Positions 24,215-34,651 of a DNA stretch of 52,441 nt are shown here, one piece after another. The stretch is from Pseudozyma flocculosa PF-1 (lineage: Eukaryota > Basidiomycota > Ustilaginomycetes > Ustilaginales > Ustilaginaceae), in NCBI RefSeq assembly GCF_000417875.1, contig NW_006920888.1, positions 411,109 to 463,549 on the forward strand, in the 5' to 3' direction. The notes under the pieces were generated by a model. That model ran no database searches, had not been told where the DNA came from, and saw only the letters and a list, made by a program, of their open reading frames with translations. Both the position numbers and the translations under genes were made by a program. Position 1 is the first letter of the stretch, and the number at the start of each line of letters is the position of its first letter.

Positions 24215-25479
24215 CTTGGCGACGACGAGGCGGAGCCCAGTCTCTTGCAGGGAGCACAATCAGTCGTTCCTTGGCAAGCTTCGCGGAAGGGAAGCAGAGG
24301 GTGGTCGCCGGGACAGCCTTGGCAGTCGTCTTGCCGTAGAGAGGGCGGGTTGCGACGGAGCGACGATCCGGACAGACTCGAGCAAAGAGCGTGAAGGTCG
24401 GATCGAATGATGCGGCGCTGCCGTGCCGTTACGAGTAAGCGAAGAGCCGGTGTCGAAGGGTGCGTTTGGGAAGACGAACGGACCATGCGCAGACAGGAAG
24501 CCACGTCGATGCACCGAGGCCGGTCAAGGGTCGAGCGAGGAGGCACGGATAGAGATGTGATGCCTTTGCGAGAGCGAGCTGCCTCCCCGGGTGAACGGAA
24601 CGTCGAATGGGACAGGAAGGAGAGGGAAGGGGTCAGGAGGATGAGATGGTTAGGAGAAGGTGAGAACAGAGAAGCGCAGGTCGGAAGGCGGCGGTGCCGG
24701 GCGGGAAGGAAGCGACAGCAGGATAGGGTCGACCGCACCAGCGGCGGCAGCAGCAGCACCTTGACATCTTGGCCAGCAGCCCGGCCGGGCAGTGGAGCTC
24801 GCGAGCCAGGCCCTCCTCCTCCCTCTTCCCCGTCTGCCGCTCGCCTGCTCGCCTGCGTGCCGCCCACGCCGCCGCCGCCTCCTCCTCCGCCGCCGACGCC
24901 GACACCGCGTACTGCTTCTGCTTGCTTGAGCCTGGCCTGGCCTGGCCTGGCCTGGCCTTTTTGCCCCATGCGAGCCCGCGAGCCCGCGAGCGCGCCCACC
25001 CTCGCCAGCTTTCTCTTTGGCCTCGGCTCCGACCCCTGTAACAGCCAGGCCTCGCCTGGCAGAGTCCCTGTTCAGGGGCGTCGACCGACCGCCTTGACCT
25101 GCTCGCGTTAGCCCGGCCCAGTCAATAGTAGACTCGACTCGCCATCAGTAGACTGTCATGAAGTCCGTTGCGTCGTAGGATCGCAAAGGTCGGGCCCGTC
25201 TGCTTCCGGTCAGCGAGGCACGGTACAGTGCCCCAGACCGAGGGCCAGGTGATCGACAACGGCCAAGACATGCGCGACCGAAATTGACCGCCGCCTGCAC
25301 CGCTTTTGCGGTTCTTCCGGCTGCGGGGTTGGAGGACCCTTTGATCGGCGCCCAGACGCCACGGGCAGGCCAGGCTAGGCCGGCTGGCTGGGCTGCCAAA
25401 GGCGAAGATGGGGAGCGCACCATCTGTCCGTCGCACTTTCCATCACGTCCATCGTCATCTTCGGCCGCCCATCCGTCTC
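24215..25479. other. Intergenic: SAPS promoter and HORMA gene 3' end
   Basis: 1.27 kb containing the 5' side of the SAPS gene and the 3' UTR of the next gene on the same strand. It includes five tandem CCTGG units at 24931-24957 and a CCGCCGCCTCC-type stretch near 24870-24897. Open frames here have no recognisable signature. Confidence 0.55.
24931..24957. repeat. (CCTGG)5 pentanucleotide repeat
   Basis: Five consecutive CCTGG units, non-coding, upstream of the SAPS gene. Confidence 0.9.
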
Positions 25480-27686
25480 TCAGCCTCCCTTGGCCTTGGT
25501 GGCGCCACGCTTGGTCTGCGAGATCATCGCGCCCCTCTTGCGCAGCTCGCGGCTGTAGCCCCGGATCAGCGCCTCCTGAATCCACCAGTGACCGCGGAGA
25601 GAGAGCGGGAGCGCAGACGAGAAGCGGTACAGGTCGTCAGAGGGCAAGACACCAGGCAGAACAGGAAGCAAAGTCGGACATCACTCACCCCGGCCCTCGC
25701 CTCTTTGCCAATCTGGAGCCTCGCCCGCTTGCCCTTGGGCCCGGCCGCGCCGCTCTGCTGGCTGTTCACCTTCGACTCGGAAGCCCTGACCACGGCGTCG
25801 GCTTGGTGCGAGGATCCATCATCAGCAGCGAGCGAAAGGGTGCTTGGGAAGCTCTCGGGCACGTCGAGGTCGTGGTTCTGAGAGAGGAGTCGGCGAAGCC
25901 CTGGTCAGTTGCCGGGAGATGTCGAGGTGGGCTGATCCGCGCGCGGCAAGTAGTGTCGGGCCGACTCACCTCGGCGAACCTGGCGCGAGACGGCAAGCTC
26001 CGCGCCTGCCTGCTGGTTCCAAACACCTCTTCCTTGGGCTGCTCCTGGGTCCGCAGGATGCCATTAGCCTCAGCATGGGCACCGTCGCCGCCACTGCCAG
26101 TGATATCCGCGGGCGCTTCTGCAGAGGCGAAGACGAGCGACGACGCCGGGTCAGCGATGCGCGCTCGGCGCCTGCGATGCGCGGAAAGAGGTTGCGCACA
26201 CACCTGGCGAGGACTCTTGCGTGGACTGCTGGGTCGACGCCGCATTGGCATCGTCACCGGCGGCCCAGACGTGGAAGTGCGCCCGGTGGTGACCGAGATC
26301 GAATCTCCCCACGCGGGGCTGCGCGTGATCAGGGCACGCGCAGCGGGACTTCTTCAGCACTCGTTCGCTGCGGTTTGAAGCCATGCAGGGCGCCTCGTCT
26401 CGGTCTGCGTGTCCTCACCCGGCCTCTCCTGTAGGTAGCGAGCGGAGCGGCCTTGGCGGGCATCGGGACGAATCCGTTGGGCTGAGAGGCAGGCGTCCAT
26501 GGCCAACAAGCGATTGACGGAGGGTCAACCATGTCGGCTCTTCTTCGGCGCGCACGAGCATGCCCTGCTCAGATCCGCTACTTGCCTGATAGTCCCGGGG
26601 CGTGTCGAGGGTGTAGGCCAGGCTGAACGTGAGGAACGCGGCCGGCTCTGTGTCCTCTGCATGGCTCAACCTCGGTCAACGTCAGTCGATCGAGCCGTGT
26701 GGCGACAAGCGTGCCGAGCGGGCGAATCCCGCACCTTTCGTGGCTTGCATCTCCGCAAAGCTAGCTTCCACCCTCGTCAAGAAGGTCTAGGCAGGGGCGC
26801 GGAGAGGGTCGTGCGTCCTGGAGACGATCAGCTTCGCCCACGGTGGCCACCCGAGTGAGCAGGACGGTGCTCGTGGGGGACCCACCTTGATGGTCTTGCA
26901 GACGGCATCGAGACTGGGCGCCGCCTTGACGCGACGGTCGACAGTTCCGCCGGTGCCGTTCATCTTGAGGCGCATCAGGGGCTTCTGCAAGATAACGTCG
27001 CCGATGCTGCGGTACACGAAGCTGCGTTGCGCTCGGTATTGGCGATGAGACCGGTGGCCTGGATCGAGGCCCGTCACAGCGTCCCTCACCTGAACGTGAA
27101 GGCCCTTGCTGGTCCGGCATCCGGATTGCGCTCGTTGTGCAAGATGAGGCAGGCGCCCGAGAGGTACTGTCGATTGAGCGCATCTCGCACCCCTTGCTGT
27201 GAGCTCGGCGGTGGGGCGGCCGACTGTCAGCCAGGCCCTCACTTTGGCTTGTTGAGAGAGCCCGAACCGATGCTCACGGCGTATCGCACGATCGCATCGC
27301 CCACCTCACAGCCTCCTGGTCGGACGGTCGGCAGCTCGTGGTCAGACGGCAGCGACCCGGGGAGGCGGTGCCACTGCAGCGCCGAGTCGGGCACCAAGTT
27401 TCTGCCGGTGGTTTTTCAGAGGGGCCCAGGGCCGGATGGCGGATGAATCGTCAGTGACAGCCAACAGCAGCCGCACCTTGACGAGCAGACTCGTCCGCTT
27501 ACAGGTTGGAGGCGATGAGGCCGAGGGTGAGGAGGAAACACTCCCAGACCGCCTTGGTGCTGTCGGAGAGGCTGATCGTGTTCTGCGAGGTGAGGACAAG
27601 GCAAAGAGATGGTTGAGCAGCCAGACCTACGAGGCTTTGAAGAGGGGACGCGGGCGGAAAGAGGGGCTCACGCTCGTGTGGGCCAT
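25480..27686 (-). CDS. Probable HORMA-domain (Hop1-like) meiotic protein, 398 aa, 12 exons
   Basis: Hand-built model. Exons: 27686-27672, 27582-27503, 27401-27278, 27196-27090, 27021-26886, 26786-26735, 26656-26586, 26481-26419, 26318-26204, 26118-25970, 25877-25689 and 25575-25480. All phases close (1,197 nt). The intron after exon 7 uses a GC donor (CAG|GCAAGT). HORMA-like blocks: STKAVWECFLLTLGLIAS in helix 1; VGDAIVRYAQGVRDALNRQYL; ACLILHNERNPDAGPARAFTFSF, matching the ESYTFSF strand of Hop1/HORMAD proteins; VDRRVKAAPSLDAVCKTIKTF; and AAFLTFSLAYTLDTPRDYQPNGF, matching the late-HORMA DYEPPGF region. The domain spans about residues 10-235; the tail is disordered then basic (KGKRARL; ELRKRGAMIS), which could support nuclear or chromosome binding. 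No CxxC zinc finger is seen, unlike yeast Hop1. Known HORMA proteins act on meiotic chromosome axes or in checkpoint/repair; Rev7 or Mad2 relatives are alternatives, less likely because of the long tail. The exon structure needs cDNA support. Confidence 0.7.
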
Positions 27687-27757
27687 CGTGTTGAGAAGGC
27701 GCGAGGGGTGGGGGGATGCCGGTGTCGGAGAGCACCATGCGGAGCGAGGCCGCCCTC

Positions 27758-27763
27758 TTTATA
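27758..27763 (-). promoter_or_regulatory. Candidate TATA box of HORMA-like gene
   Basis: TATAAA on the minus strand, in the context GGTATAAAGAGG, 72 bases upstream of the predicted start codon at 27686. Position and sequence fit a core promoter; AT-rich hexamers are uncommon in this GC-rich DNA. Confidence 0.45.
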
Positions 27764-28316
27764 CCGCATGCTGTGGGGGTCCTCGAGCCCTTTTCCCCTG
27801 CCAACCTCCTTCGCCCCGTCAACCCGTCGCCCGCCTGCAAAAAGGGCAGAGCGGTTTCTCACGCTATGCTGGGCGTCCCCGTCGGCGAGCGGGTCGTTGC
27901 CGGCCTCCCGGCGGCACAGCCGATGCATGGCCAGCTTGCGTCGGCCTGGACCGGCCTAGCCTGCCGAGCACCGGTCTTCGGCTCTTCCGCCTCGGAGCGG
28001 CTAGCCCGAAGCGTGGACAGACGAGCGCGGGTCGGCCCCTCGTCCGACGGCGACGCCGCACGCAAGACACGGATCAAAGACGATAGGCAGCCAGGAGGAG
28101 GTGCACGATGGCTTAGCCGTACTTTCAAGGGTGCGAAGGCAAAGGGGTGCAGCGGTGGGGATCGCCAATCTGCCCGTAGAGTGTATTGCGACGAGACGAC
28201 GATGCGATGCGAGGTTGTGCGAGGGAGCTGCTGCTGCTAGAGAGAATACGGCTAGAGGAGGCGAAGGACGGGACATTCCGCCACAGAGATGGAGAGGGAA
28301 TGAGAGAAAGAGAGAA

Positions 28317-28321
28317 AGAGA

Positions 28322-28391
<70 letters not shown>

Positions 28392-28436
28392 GAGGAGAGA
28401 GACGAGAGAGTAGAGANNNNNNNNNNNNNNNNNNNN

Positions 28437-28477
<41 letters not shown>

Positions 28478-28499
28478 NGAGAGGAGAGAGAGAGAGAGA
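28317..28499. repeat. (GA)n microsatellite interrupted by assembly gap
   Basis: An almost pure GA tract that contains 20 consecutive N at 28417-28436 and a single N at 28478. The N run marks an unresolved gap, so the true repeat length is unknown. Confidence 0.95.
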
Positions 28500-29444
28500 A
28501 AGCGAGGGACAGAGAGAGAGCGGGGCGGAAGGAGAAATGCAAAGTACAATGGTACAACAACGGACGCAGAGGGACGAGACGGACAGCGTGTGTTTGACCG
28601 CGACACGGATCCGCGGGACGACGACGATGCGATGCAGGTTGGGCGAGACAGAGGAGGCGCCCTCCGGATAGAGAGGGGGACGGGGTGACAGGATCGGCGT
28701 GTATACGATGCGCTTGCAAAGTTGGGGGACCCGGAGATGACCTGCATGCATGGCGGAAGTAGGTTGCTGGACTTTGCGAAAGAGACGGCGGGAACGGAGA
28801 CGGCGATCGAGTCGGAAGCCGAATGGGAGATGCGAACAGCGCCAGGCCGACTGCTGGTGTTTTTTGAGGGCCGGCCGTGGCGGCGAACTCGGGCGTGCTT
28901 GGCGATGGCGGCGGCAAAAACGGCAGGTTTGGTGGCAAGGGTGGCAAGGGGTGATGGCAGTAGTGCCGTCGAGCATTAAGAGTGTATGGATGTGTCAACG
29001 GATTGCGCGGATCGGCACGGATCGGATCGCGGGTCGGGAAGCTCGAGGGACGGAGCGGGCGGTTGCTTGTCCGGGCCGCGCCAGCGAGAGTGTATGTTGC
29101 CGGCAGCGGAGACGTGGCGAGCCTTGCGACGAGAGTGTCGGTGAGACTGGGCTGCGTCGGTAAGCGTCGCTGATGCGGTCCGGCCGAACTGATCCGGCGT
29201 CCTTGTGCGACTCGAGGTGGGTATAGATATCGCCAGCCTGCCTCTCGGCGGGCCAGCGGGCAGGAGTGGTGGCCAGCTCGACCCGGCAGAGGTGCTGCAG
29301 CGAGTATGTGGGTCGAATCACTGTTCCAGGACATGGGCGCCGAGTTCGAGCTTTCCCGAGAAGCCGCGTCGCGATGCGAGCGAGGTGCTGCGGCACGCGG
29401 ACAGAGGGGAGAGGGAGGATGGCAAGGGGTCAACAGAGCCTTCC

Positions 29445-29498
29445 GGGGGTGCAAAGACGTGCGGGGGTGCAAAGACGTGCGGGGGTGCAAAGACGTGA
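29445..29498. repeat. Threefold 18-nt tandem repeat
   Basis: Three adjacent copies of GGGGGTGCAAAGACGTGC (the last ends in A). They lie 49 bases downstream of the bZIP stop codon at 29547 and are therefore probably in that gene's 3' UTR; the transcript would carry the complementary unit. Confidence 0.92.
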
Positions 29499-29546
29499 AG
29501 GCCGGGCAGCCTGTCGGAGCACCCGGCTCTGGCTAGCCGACGAAAC

Positions 29547-30968
29547 TCACGGACGTCCGAAGGAGTCGTACTCTGTGGGCCCCGCCCCGTCCAGTCGCAC
29601 AGACTGCCTCGAATCGACTTGGTCGAGCGGGCTCGAGGTGAAGTTGACCCAGGGCGAGATTGTCCAGCCGTCACCGTGAGTGGTCAGGCCCAATGCTCCA
29701 GGCGTGGCACCGATCGGCTTGAGGTGGCCCGACACGTCCTGGGACGGCATGTTGGCCAGCACCAGATCCTGCTCGTGCTCGATGCCCGAGTTGCCCGGGT
29801 TCAGCCACGAATGCATGCACTGGTCGCTGTTGTTGATGGCGGCAGCGCCGGACGCGCTGGCGGCCGAGGAGCCTGCTGCCTGGCGGTGCTCAAGCAAGCC
29901 ACGGGAAAACATGCTGTTCGCCTCGGGGGCACGGGTGCCGTGTTCGGGCTGCATGCTGCTCGAAGCGCCAGATCGATGCTGGTTGAGCGAGGCCGGCATG
30001 GTCGTGCTGGCCGCGACCGAGGAGGAAGCAGCAGCCGGATCCATGTCGACGTCCATCGGGCCGCTTTGCTTGCGACTCACGCTCAGCCCCCGACATCGCA
30101 TCTTGGCGGCGGGCGGATCCGATTCGGAGCTGTCGGACGGCACGGTGATCTCCGTCTGCCCGCTGCCATATCGGTTGAGACTGCCACGCAGCGCCATCGG
30201 GCTCAACATCCCGTCCGAAGCCGAAGCGAGTGGCGATGCCGACGCCCGGTGCAGTGGTTCGGGCAGAGGATGCGGATGCTGCGGTGGTTGGCGCAGGTGC
30301 TGTTGCGGGTGCGGGTGCGGGTGGCGAGCGTTCGTCGCCTCTGATGCGCGTGAGATGGGCGCTGCGGCAGGATGCAGGATGGTCGGGAAGGTGAAGCCGC
30401 CGGCAGCGGCAGGAAGGCCGGTAGCGCTCCTGGGTTGCGCAGGTGCCGGTGCCAGGAGCGGACTCTGCGAGTGGGTGATCGTCTCGTGGGGCGCAAGGTT
30501 GCCACCGAAAGGCCGAGGCATGTCGGTCGTGTGCGACGGATCGATCGAGGGGGGCCACAGGCTTAGGCCTTGAGACGAGGCGGCGTAGCTCTCGCTCGAA
30601 TGCCGCGGCCGGTTCGTGGCGAAGGGCTGGGCGACGTTGGCGGTGGGCGCAGATGAATCGACAGAGGATCGATGTACGGTCTCCGGCGAGCCAGAGACCA
30701 TCGCCAGCTGCTGGCTGAGGACCTGATTCTCCATCCTGATCCGCTCGAGGATCTCGCGGAGGTAGTGGCTGTGCTCCTCTTGTGTCTGCGAGCGTCGGTG
30801 CAGCTCGGCGACCTGGGCTTCGAGCTGCATCGTGTATTCTTCCTTGCGCTCCCGAAGCCTCCGCTGAGCATTGCGGTTCTGCTCCTTGCGCTTGGCGATC
30901 TGCTTGAGGCGCTCGGCATCGTTGACATCGACCTGCGGCTTGGCGGCATCTGCTTGAGAGACCTTCAT
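29547..30968 (-). CDS. bZIP transcription factor, 473 aa
   Basis: Single exon, ATG at 30968. A basic region at about residues 22-43 (AKRKEQNRNAQRRLRERKEEY) leads into a leucine zipper with Leu at 49, 56, 70 and 84, at heptad spacing with substitutions at 63 and 77. The core N-R-N-A-Q-R-R-L-R-E-R resembles the fungal AP-1/Pap1 pattern N-R-A-A-Q-R-A-F-R but differs at three positions, so DNA preference may differ. The rest is Ser/Pro/His-rich and disordered, with His-Pro repeats near residue 230 and no cysteine-rich redox domain of the Yap1 type that I can see. It should act in the nucleus as a dimer; target genes and signal are unknown. The zipper sits at the very N-terminus, with the presumed activation region behind it. 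Confidence 0.9.
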   Translation of the reverse strand: MKVSQADAAKPQVDVNDAERLKQIAKRKEQNRNAQRRLRERKEEYTMQLEAQVAELHRRSQTQEEHSHYLREILERIRMENQVLSQQLAMVSGSPETVHRSSVDSSAPTANVAQPFATNRPRHSSESYAASSQGLSLWPPSIDPSHTTDMPRPFGGNLAPHETITHSQSPLLAPAPAQPRSATGLPAAAGGFTFPTILHPAAAPISRASEATNARHPHPHPQQHLRQPPQHPHPLPEPLHRASASPLASASDGMLSPMALRGSLNRYGSGQTEITVPSDSSESDPPAAKMRCRGLSVSRKQSGPMDVDMDPAAASSSVAASTTMPASLNQHRSGASSSMQPEHGTRAPEANSMFSRGLLEHRQAAGSSAASASGAAAINNSDQCMHSWLNPGNSGIEHEQDLVLANMPSQDVSGHLKPIGATPGALGLTTHGDGWTISPWVNFTSSPLDQVDSRQSVRLDGAGPTEYDSFGRP

Positions 30969-31878
30969 TGTTGCGAGCGGCCTCGAAGGACGGGCTGCAT
31001 TGAGAGCGTTCGTGGAGGATACGGTTGCGGCTCGGACCGTGAAGAGGCGTCCGAGCGAGATTGCGTGGGGAGACTCGGATGCGTGGCGTCGGGGGATGAT
31101 TCGAGTCGATGCCGGACCGTTGCTGGTGTCCAGCGGCGAGAGGGTCCGATGTCTGATGGCGGGAGAGCTAAGGAGGTCCGACTCAAGACCCGTGATCGCT
31201 CGGACTAGAGACGATTGTGTCGAGCTGTTGCACTCTGAAGTAGCTTCGAATCCCGTTGGGCTACGAAGCGGATCGCGATGGGAATAGCAAGCTGACGATG
31301 ATGTCGTCGTCTCAACGGCCTGTTGTTGACACCAGGGAGGTCGGGAAGGGTCGGTCGGGGTGGCGGCGTGTGGTTCAGAGGCGGTAGATATTCTGCCGGT
31401 GCGAGAGAGCCTCGGCTGGTGGATGTTCAGCAGCGGCGTGGTGCTAAGTGCGGTAAGAGTAGCTGTGGTCGCTATGCTATGGCATGGAAGAGTGAGAGAA
31501 GGAGAAGAAAGCGGTGGTTCGACGGAACGGGGCTGCCTGCCTTATAGCTCGGCGGCGGGCGTCGAGGACGAACCGGGTCGAGGGTGGCAGGATCCCGAAG
31601 CTTCCTCTGCGGTGGTCGGCAAGGAGAGGCTGAGGACGTGGGCGCTGATGCCTGGACCGAGCTACCGGTAGGGCGTGCTATTCGGGAAGCAGCGTGTCCA
31701 CGAGGGCGAGTGACGGCCGAGGGTCCCGTGCCAAGCGAGGATCGAGTGACGGAGCTGAGGGGAGGCGAGTCGAGTGGCAAAGGCGTAGGCGGAGGCCCAG
31801 GTAGACGCGAAGGCAGATGAGGACGAGGATGTCAAGCAAGGAGCCCCAGGCGTCGAAGCGTTGCGGGATCGAGCGCAG

Positions 31879-31925
31879 GTGGTGTGTGTGCGTGTGTGTG
31901 TGTGTGTGTGCGTGCGTGTGTGTGA
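31879..31925. repeat. (GT)n microsatellite
   Basis: Imperfect GT dinucleotide run with GTGC interruptions, non-coding, about 0.9 kb upstream of the bZIP start. Confidence 0.9.
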
Positions 31926-33160
31926 GTGTTAAAGAGGTAGCGAAAGGGGACAGGAGGGGTGATGAGCAGTTGAAGAAGGAGAGAGAAGCGCAGTCGACCG
32001 TAAGACGCCGAGGCAAGCAGGGGAGGTAGGTCTCGCTCTGCCTACTGCCGACCCGGGAGGAGTCGTGATGTGGGCAGGGATTAGAACAGAGAGAGAGGGA
32101 GAGAGGGTGATCCAGAGCAGACGACGACGGGCGAAAGAACGAACAACGAAGGGTGAGGCGAAAGGAAGCGGCCAGGGAGAGGTGCGAGCAAGACGGAGGA
32201 GGAAGTGGCAAGAGAGAGAGAGAGGCAAACGAGAGAGGAGGAAGGCAGCGCCACCCACCCGCGACGTGGCCACGGCCGGGCCACCTTGGCAGGGCCCCCC
32301 GCCTGCGCTGCTGTTGCTAGCGCCCCCAAACGTCGGCAGGGACCCTGGCTGTCGCGCCCTTCCGGTGCACCCTGCCTGAGACCAGGTGGCGAGAATCGAT
32401 TTGGGGGCCCGAAAACCTGGCTGCGCAGAACCAGCCTCCGGCATGGTACCGGTACCAGTACCAGGTTTGGAGGCAACCAGCAAAACCAAAGCCCACGAGC
32501 CGGTTTGGTGCAAGACGGCGGCGCGACGAGCAGCCAACGCCCAAGGCGTTGGACGATGGCAGAGCGTGGTAGTATGCACACAGGCCCACCACATGCCACC
32601 TCACGATGCCACCTGCCAACGGGCGTGGAGGCCGGGCTGGCCTGGTTTCCTGGGTCGAGTACAGGTAGGGACGTGCACCTCAAGAGACCGACGAACGAGC
32701 GAGGGCGCTGGACGACAGACGACGGCGGCGACGACGACGACGACGACGATGGCGAAGAAAGCGGCGGGCGACGAGGCTGGAGCGCAGCAGCGAGGGATCA
32801 AGACCTCTGCGGTTCGGCTTGCTTGCTTGTTTGGGTCGTCGACGGAGGAAGCCGTGCGCGGGCAGGCTGGCAAACGAGGCGAGCCAGCCGGACGAGCAAG
32901 CAAGAGAGCCAGGCGGCAGACGAGTCTGCGAGGTGGCGCAGGGTTCGGCGCTGCTCCGCCTGCCCGCCTGCCCGCCTGCCTCTGCTCGTCGATGGAGAAG
33001 ATCGCTTCGGGCGGAAGAGGGCAGGCGTCGGCGCATGACTTCATGAGGGCCAGCGGACCCCTCCGGCCCAAACTCGACGCTCCCGGCTGCGTCTTGGGTC
33101 CAGCACCGACCCGATCATCGAGGCGGCAGAGAGGCACAGCTGGCTGGCCCCTCGCGGCGC

Positions 33161-33161
33161 G

Positions 33162-33191
<30 letters not shown>
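33161..33191. repeat. (CCTG)n tetranucleotide repeat
   Basis: About seven to eight consecutive GCCT/CCTG units in the gene-poor region; shorter copies of the same unit are scattered through most intergenic DNA of the window. Confidence 0.9.
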
Positions 33192-33193
<2 letters not shown>

Positions 33194-34629
33194 TCTGCTC
33201 GGTCCAGTCTGGTCCGCAGGACCGGCTGGCGGGGCGTGCCTGCTTGCCTGGCTGCCTCTTCTTCCTACCGGTAGCTCCTCTCGTCACCTCTCGTGCTCCC
33301 CCTGGCTTCCTCCTCCTGGCCCTATCGCCGCCTGTCTTCGCCGTCGTCGGTCGACTGCCGCAAGTTTTGCTCGCCTAGCCTCCCCACGTTTTCGCCACCC
33401 GCCGAGCCAGAGTGCGATCCGGCGAGATTGTCGGGCCCGCCACACCTCGCACAGACAGCGGATGCCGTCGACCCTACATACGTCAACCTGAGACGCTCGC
33501 TCGCTCGCTCGCCCGCCCGCCCTTGCGAGCCCCTCAAAATCCTCAACGACCCGCCCCCTCCCGATCGATGCCTCGTCCGGCCGATGGCGGCAAAGCCAGG
33601 CACGGTGACATGCACATGCCCTGCACGGGTCCGACCCCGCTGCGGGAAAAGATTGAGCCGCGGGTCCTGGCAACGGTACCGGTGCGGAGCGAGCTCAGCG
33701 GTGGTCCCTCTTGCTGCTGGGCGGTACCGGCACCGACGCCAGCAGGCCGCCTAGCCTATTCGTACCACAGCGTCGCTGAGAGAAAGGCCAGGCGTCCGCC
33801 AGCGACACGGAGCGGAGTTCCCCCCACGTCCAAGCGGCGGGAGGCGGCACTCCGGGCGAGCGAGCCAGGCCCGAGCGGTGCGCAAGTCCGCCGCTGAGCC
33901 TCCGGACGGCTGGCGCTGCTGCCGGCGCTGCTGCCTGGCCTGGCCGCCGAATCCCCACGTTGCGAAGTCGTGCGTGCGTGCGTTTGTTCTTGGCCATTGT
34001 CGGAGTCGAGGTGGCGAAAAAGCAGGGGGGGGGGGGGGCGGGGGCGGAGCGGCGATACGAGGGCCAAGGCCAACAAGCCAAGGCCAAGGATCGGAACGGA
34101 AGTCGAAAAACGGGACACGCCTGCATGGCTAGGCGGCATGCAGGGGCGGGTGCCGGGTGGTGGAAAGCGAGCTGCACGCTTTCAAGCTCCGGAGCGACGA
34201 ACGGACGTAGGCGCTGGGGCGCCGGGACGCACGGCGACAATAGAATGGCCTGCCTGGCCACGAAGAGGCGGCCCGGCCGGCTGCCCTCTCTCTTGAGGAT
34301 CCCCCAACAGGACGACGCGCGACAAAGAACCAAAGCAAGGCATGTAACTGACGATGAACCTTGGATATATGGCGCTCGAGGATCCAGGCTCGGAGCCACC
34401 AGTACAGTATCGAGCTCTCTTGGACGAGCGAGCTCGGGAGCTTGATGGCTCCGCCGACCTCACGAGATCGAGCGAAGCAGCTGCTTTGCCGGGGCATCGC
34501 TTCTGCAGGCGTGCGCCTGATCCGGCACCCTGCGATCCCTGGTGTCCCGTCGACCCTGCGCCCACGGCTCACCTATCGGCATGCCCGCCATCGTGCGTCC
34601 CCTTGGCGACGGAGAGAAGGCGTGCCGGC

Positions 34630-34651
34630 CGTCGTCGTCGTCGTCGTCGTC
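34630..34651. repeat. (GTC)n trinucleotide repeat, non-coding
   Basis: About seven GTC units with no supported gene around them. Confidence 0.85.

Larger units (their letters stand above)
27687..29546. other. Intergenic with GA repeat and assembly gap
   Basis: 1.86 kb between the HORMA-like gene promoter and the end of the bZIP gene. It holds a long GA microsatellite with unresolved bases and an 18-nt tandem repeat near the bZIP end. Frames crossing the GA tract produce only Arg-Glu or Leu-Ser repeats and are not genes. Confidence 0.6.

Noticed and set aside
27197..27242. Alternative donor after NKPK in exon 3 of the HORMA-like gene
   Set aside because: It would leave an intron of about 45 nt and the wrong phase for exon 4; the upstream donor GCC|GTGAGC gives an 81-nt intron, correct phase and the HORMA-like QGVRDALNRQYL join.
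28300..28690. Long frames crossing the GA repeat
   Set aside because: They translate only the repeat (Arg-Glu or Leu-Ser) and pass through N bases.
32386..33378. 330-aa plus-strand open frame in the gene desert
   Set aside because: Built from CCTG and GAC repeats (runs of Thr, Leu-Pro-Ala-Cys), with no conserved block.
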